Source of the DNA: JBBQKF01 sp038326615
Lineage (GTDB): Bacteria; Bacillota; Clostridia; Saccharofermentanales; UBA5734
Assembly: GCA_038326615.1 (NCBI GenBank)
Contig: JBBQKF010000154.1
Span: forward strand, 1-5,545
Length of the DNA: 5,545 nucleotides
Reading direction: 5' to 3'
Shown in pieces: positions 4,878 to 5,545 of the stretch (the first letter of the stretch is position 1; each line of letters starts with the position of its first letter). The notes under the pieces were generated by a model. It ran no database searches. It saw only the letters and a program-made list of their open reading frames with translations, and was not told the DNA's origin. A program made the translations under genes and the position numbers.

Positions 4878-5167
4878 ACTTAGCAAATGAATATATTACC
4901 AAATTGAGGACACAAATCCCTATTGCAAAAGTCATATTATTTGGCTCATATTCGAAAGGAACATACACTAAGGATAGTGATATTGACCTTGCAATTTTTT
5001 CTAGTGCCTTTCAAAAAATGTCCCGGATTGACGGAACAACATATTTGCTTATGCAGGCATTGGAATACAAAATGGATATACAACCTCAACCTTACACAAT
5101 GGAAGACTATAACCAACATTTAGGCATTGTAGATGATATCATTAAAACAGGAATAGAAATCACATGA
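4850..5167 (+). CDS. Minimal nucleotidyltransferase (MNT), HEPN partner
   Basis: A 105-residue protein with the polymerase-beta-type nucleotidyltransferase core. G32-S33 and D44-x-D46 form the signature (LFGSYSKGTYTKDSDIDLAI, residues 30-49), and D76 in YKMDIQP supplies the probable third metal-binding acid. The C-terminus (HLGIVDDIIKTGIEI) closes the domain and the length is normal for MNT proteins, so the enzyme looks complete. MNT proteins pair with HEPN proteins; in studied type VII toxin-antitoxin systems the MNT antitoxin silences the HEPN toxin by adding AMP to it. Applying that to this pair is inference, because the HEPN here is of another subfamily. AAGGAGG (4836-4842) seven bases before the ATG gives strong initiation, so the gene should still be translated although its upstream partner is broken. 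No terminator follows. Confidence 0.9.
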   Translation: MAAIPQDVLNLANEYITKLRTQIPIAKVILFGSYSKGTYTKDSDIDLAIFSSAFQKMSRIDGTTYLLMQALEYKMDIQPQPYTMEDYNQHLGIVDDIIKTGIEIT

Positions 5168-5251
5168 TTTTTAAATCTAAGATACTTACATGACGACAAA
5201 ATTTACCTTTCGTGCCCGCGTTTTATATCACTTTAGTTAAAAAAACACATA

Positions 5252-5280
5252 CTGGAAAGTTTTATAATCAGAACTTTCAG
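5252..5280. other. Stem-loop downstream of the MNT gene
   Basis: GAAAGTT (5255-5261) pairs perfectly with AACTTTC (5272-5278) around a ten-base loop, extendable by CT/AG with one bulged G. It stands 85 bases after the MNT stop. There is no T-run directly after it, so termination is doubtful. Otherwise 5168-5373 holds no gene I can support. Confidence 0.25.
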
Positions 5281-5373
5281 CACTTTATAACGAATGATTT
5301 CTATAAGAAGTCAACAATATAATACTTTTCAAGGGTTTTAAGATGCATTTTGCCTTTTAAATCGTAACGTTAA

Positions 5374-5545
5374 CTTTTTAGGAATTCCACCGGGAATCCT
5401 CTCTATTTCAATGTCCGGTTTCTAAATAACGGGTTTGTTTTGAGCAGTGATTCTATAAGGCTATCTATTCCGCGGCAACTTAAAACATATCTTTTTCAAC
5501 AGTATGGGATTGATAATAAATTTCTTTATATCCCTATACCTAAGA
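5374..5545 (+). pseudogene. Open frame running off the window, possible decayed gene fragment
   Basis: From the TAA at 5371 the plus strand stays open for 57 codons to the window edge, reading GNPLYFNVRFLNNGFVLSSD and then SIRLSIPRQLKTYLFQQYGI followed by DNKFLYIPIPK. The composition looks like real protein. No ATG in frame and no ribosome site were found, so this is either the interior of a broken gene or a chance frame. The pattern I-P-x2-L-K-x2-L-x3-GI-x4-LY loosely recalls the C-terminal end of FRG-domain proteins, but the resemblance is weak. The rest of the gene, if any, lies to the right. Confidence 0.3.

Noticed and set aside
4923..5123. Alternative plus-strand open frame inside the MNT gene
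   Set aside because: Out-of-frame shadow of a gene with clear catalytic motifs and a strong ribosome site.

Overview
The window is AT-rich. Its Shine-Dalgarno sites are strong (GGAGG, AAGGAGA and AAGGAGG types) and its gene families (TnpV, a ferredoxin/Crp-Fnr pair, HEPN/MNT) point to an anaerobic low-GC Firmicute, most likely of class Clostridia. No rRNA, tRNA, CRISPR array or complete transposase was seen. The region reads as a patchwork of accessory DNA with several broken genes, not as one coherent operon.

Left part (1-900): a tnpV-type mobile-element gene on the minus strand. It is flanked on the left by a long inverted repeat that could be a transfer or end structure. On the right lies a plus-strand leader-like region with a hairpin and an intrinsic terminator but no gene to control. 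This looks like the remnant of a Tn4451-like or conjugative element.

Centre left (901-2782): a divergent pair. On the minus strand is a two-domain iron-sulfur (ferredoxin-type) protein with a striking histidine-rich insert. On the plus strand is a Crp/Fnr-family regulator. The 247-bp gap between them carries three separate palindromes and overlapping face-to-face -10 elements, so the regulator probably controls both genes. Such pairs are known in clostridia, often linked to hybrid-cluster-protein and nitrosative-stress regulons, but no hcp gene lies in this window. The regulator's only good ribosome binding site sits in front of an ATA codon, not the annotated ATG.

Centre (2783-4021): a 338-bp noncoding spacer almost free of cytosine on the plus strand, with short inverted repeats at its ends, degenerate internal repeats and a strong stem-loop at its right side. 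A membrane-anchored glycerophosphodiester phosphodiesterase follows. Its last residues are encoded by a REP-like palindrome with a GGGGACGGTTCC core.

Right part (4022-5545): a broken small gene for an exported or membrane peptide; a small intact exported or membrane-anchored protein of unknown function; a HEPN-domain gene broken into several frames; and, overlapping its 3' end, an intact minimal nucleotidyltransferase (MNT). The last two are a HEPN/MNT toxin-antitoxin-type pair in which the HEPN half has decayed and the nucleotidyltransferase survives. The final 378 bp hold one hairpin and an open frame running off the edge that may be the C-terminal part of another decayed gene.
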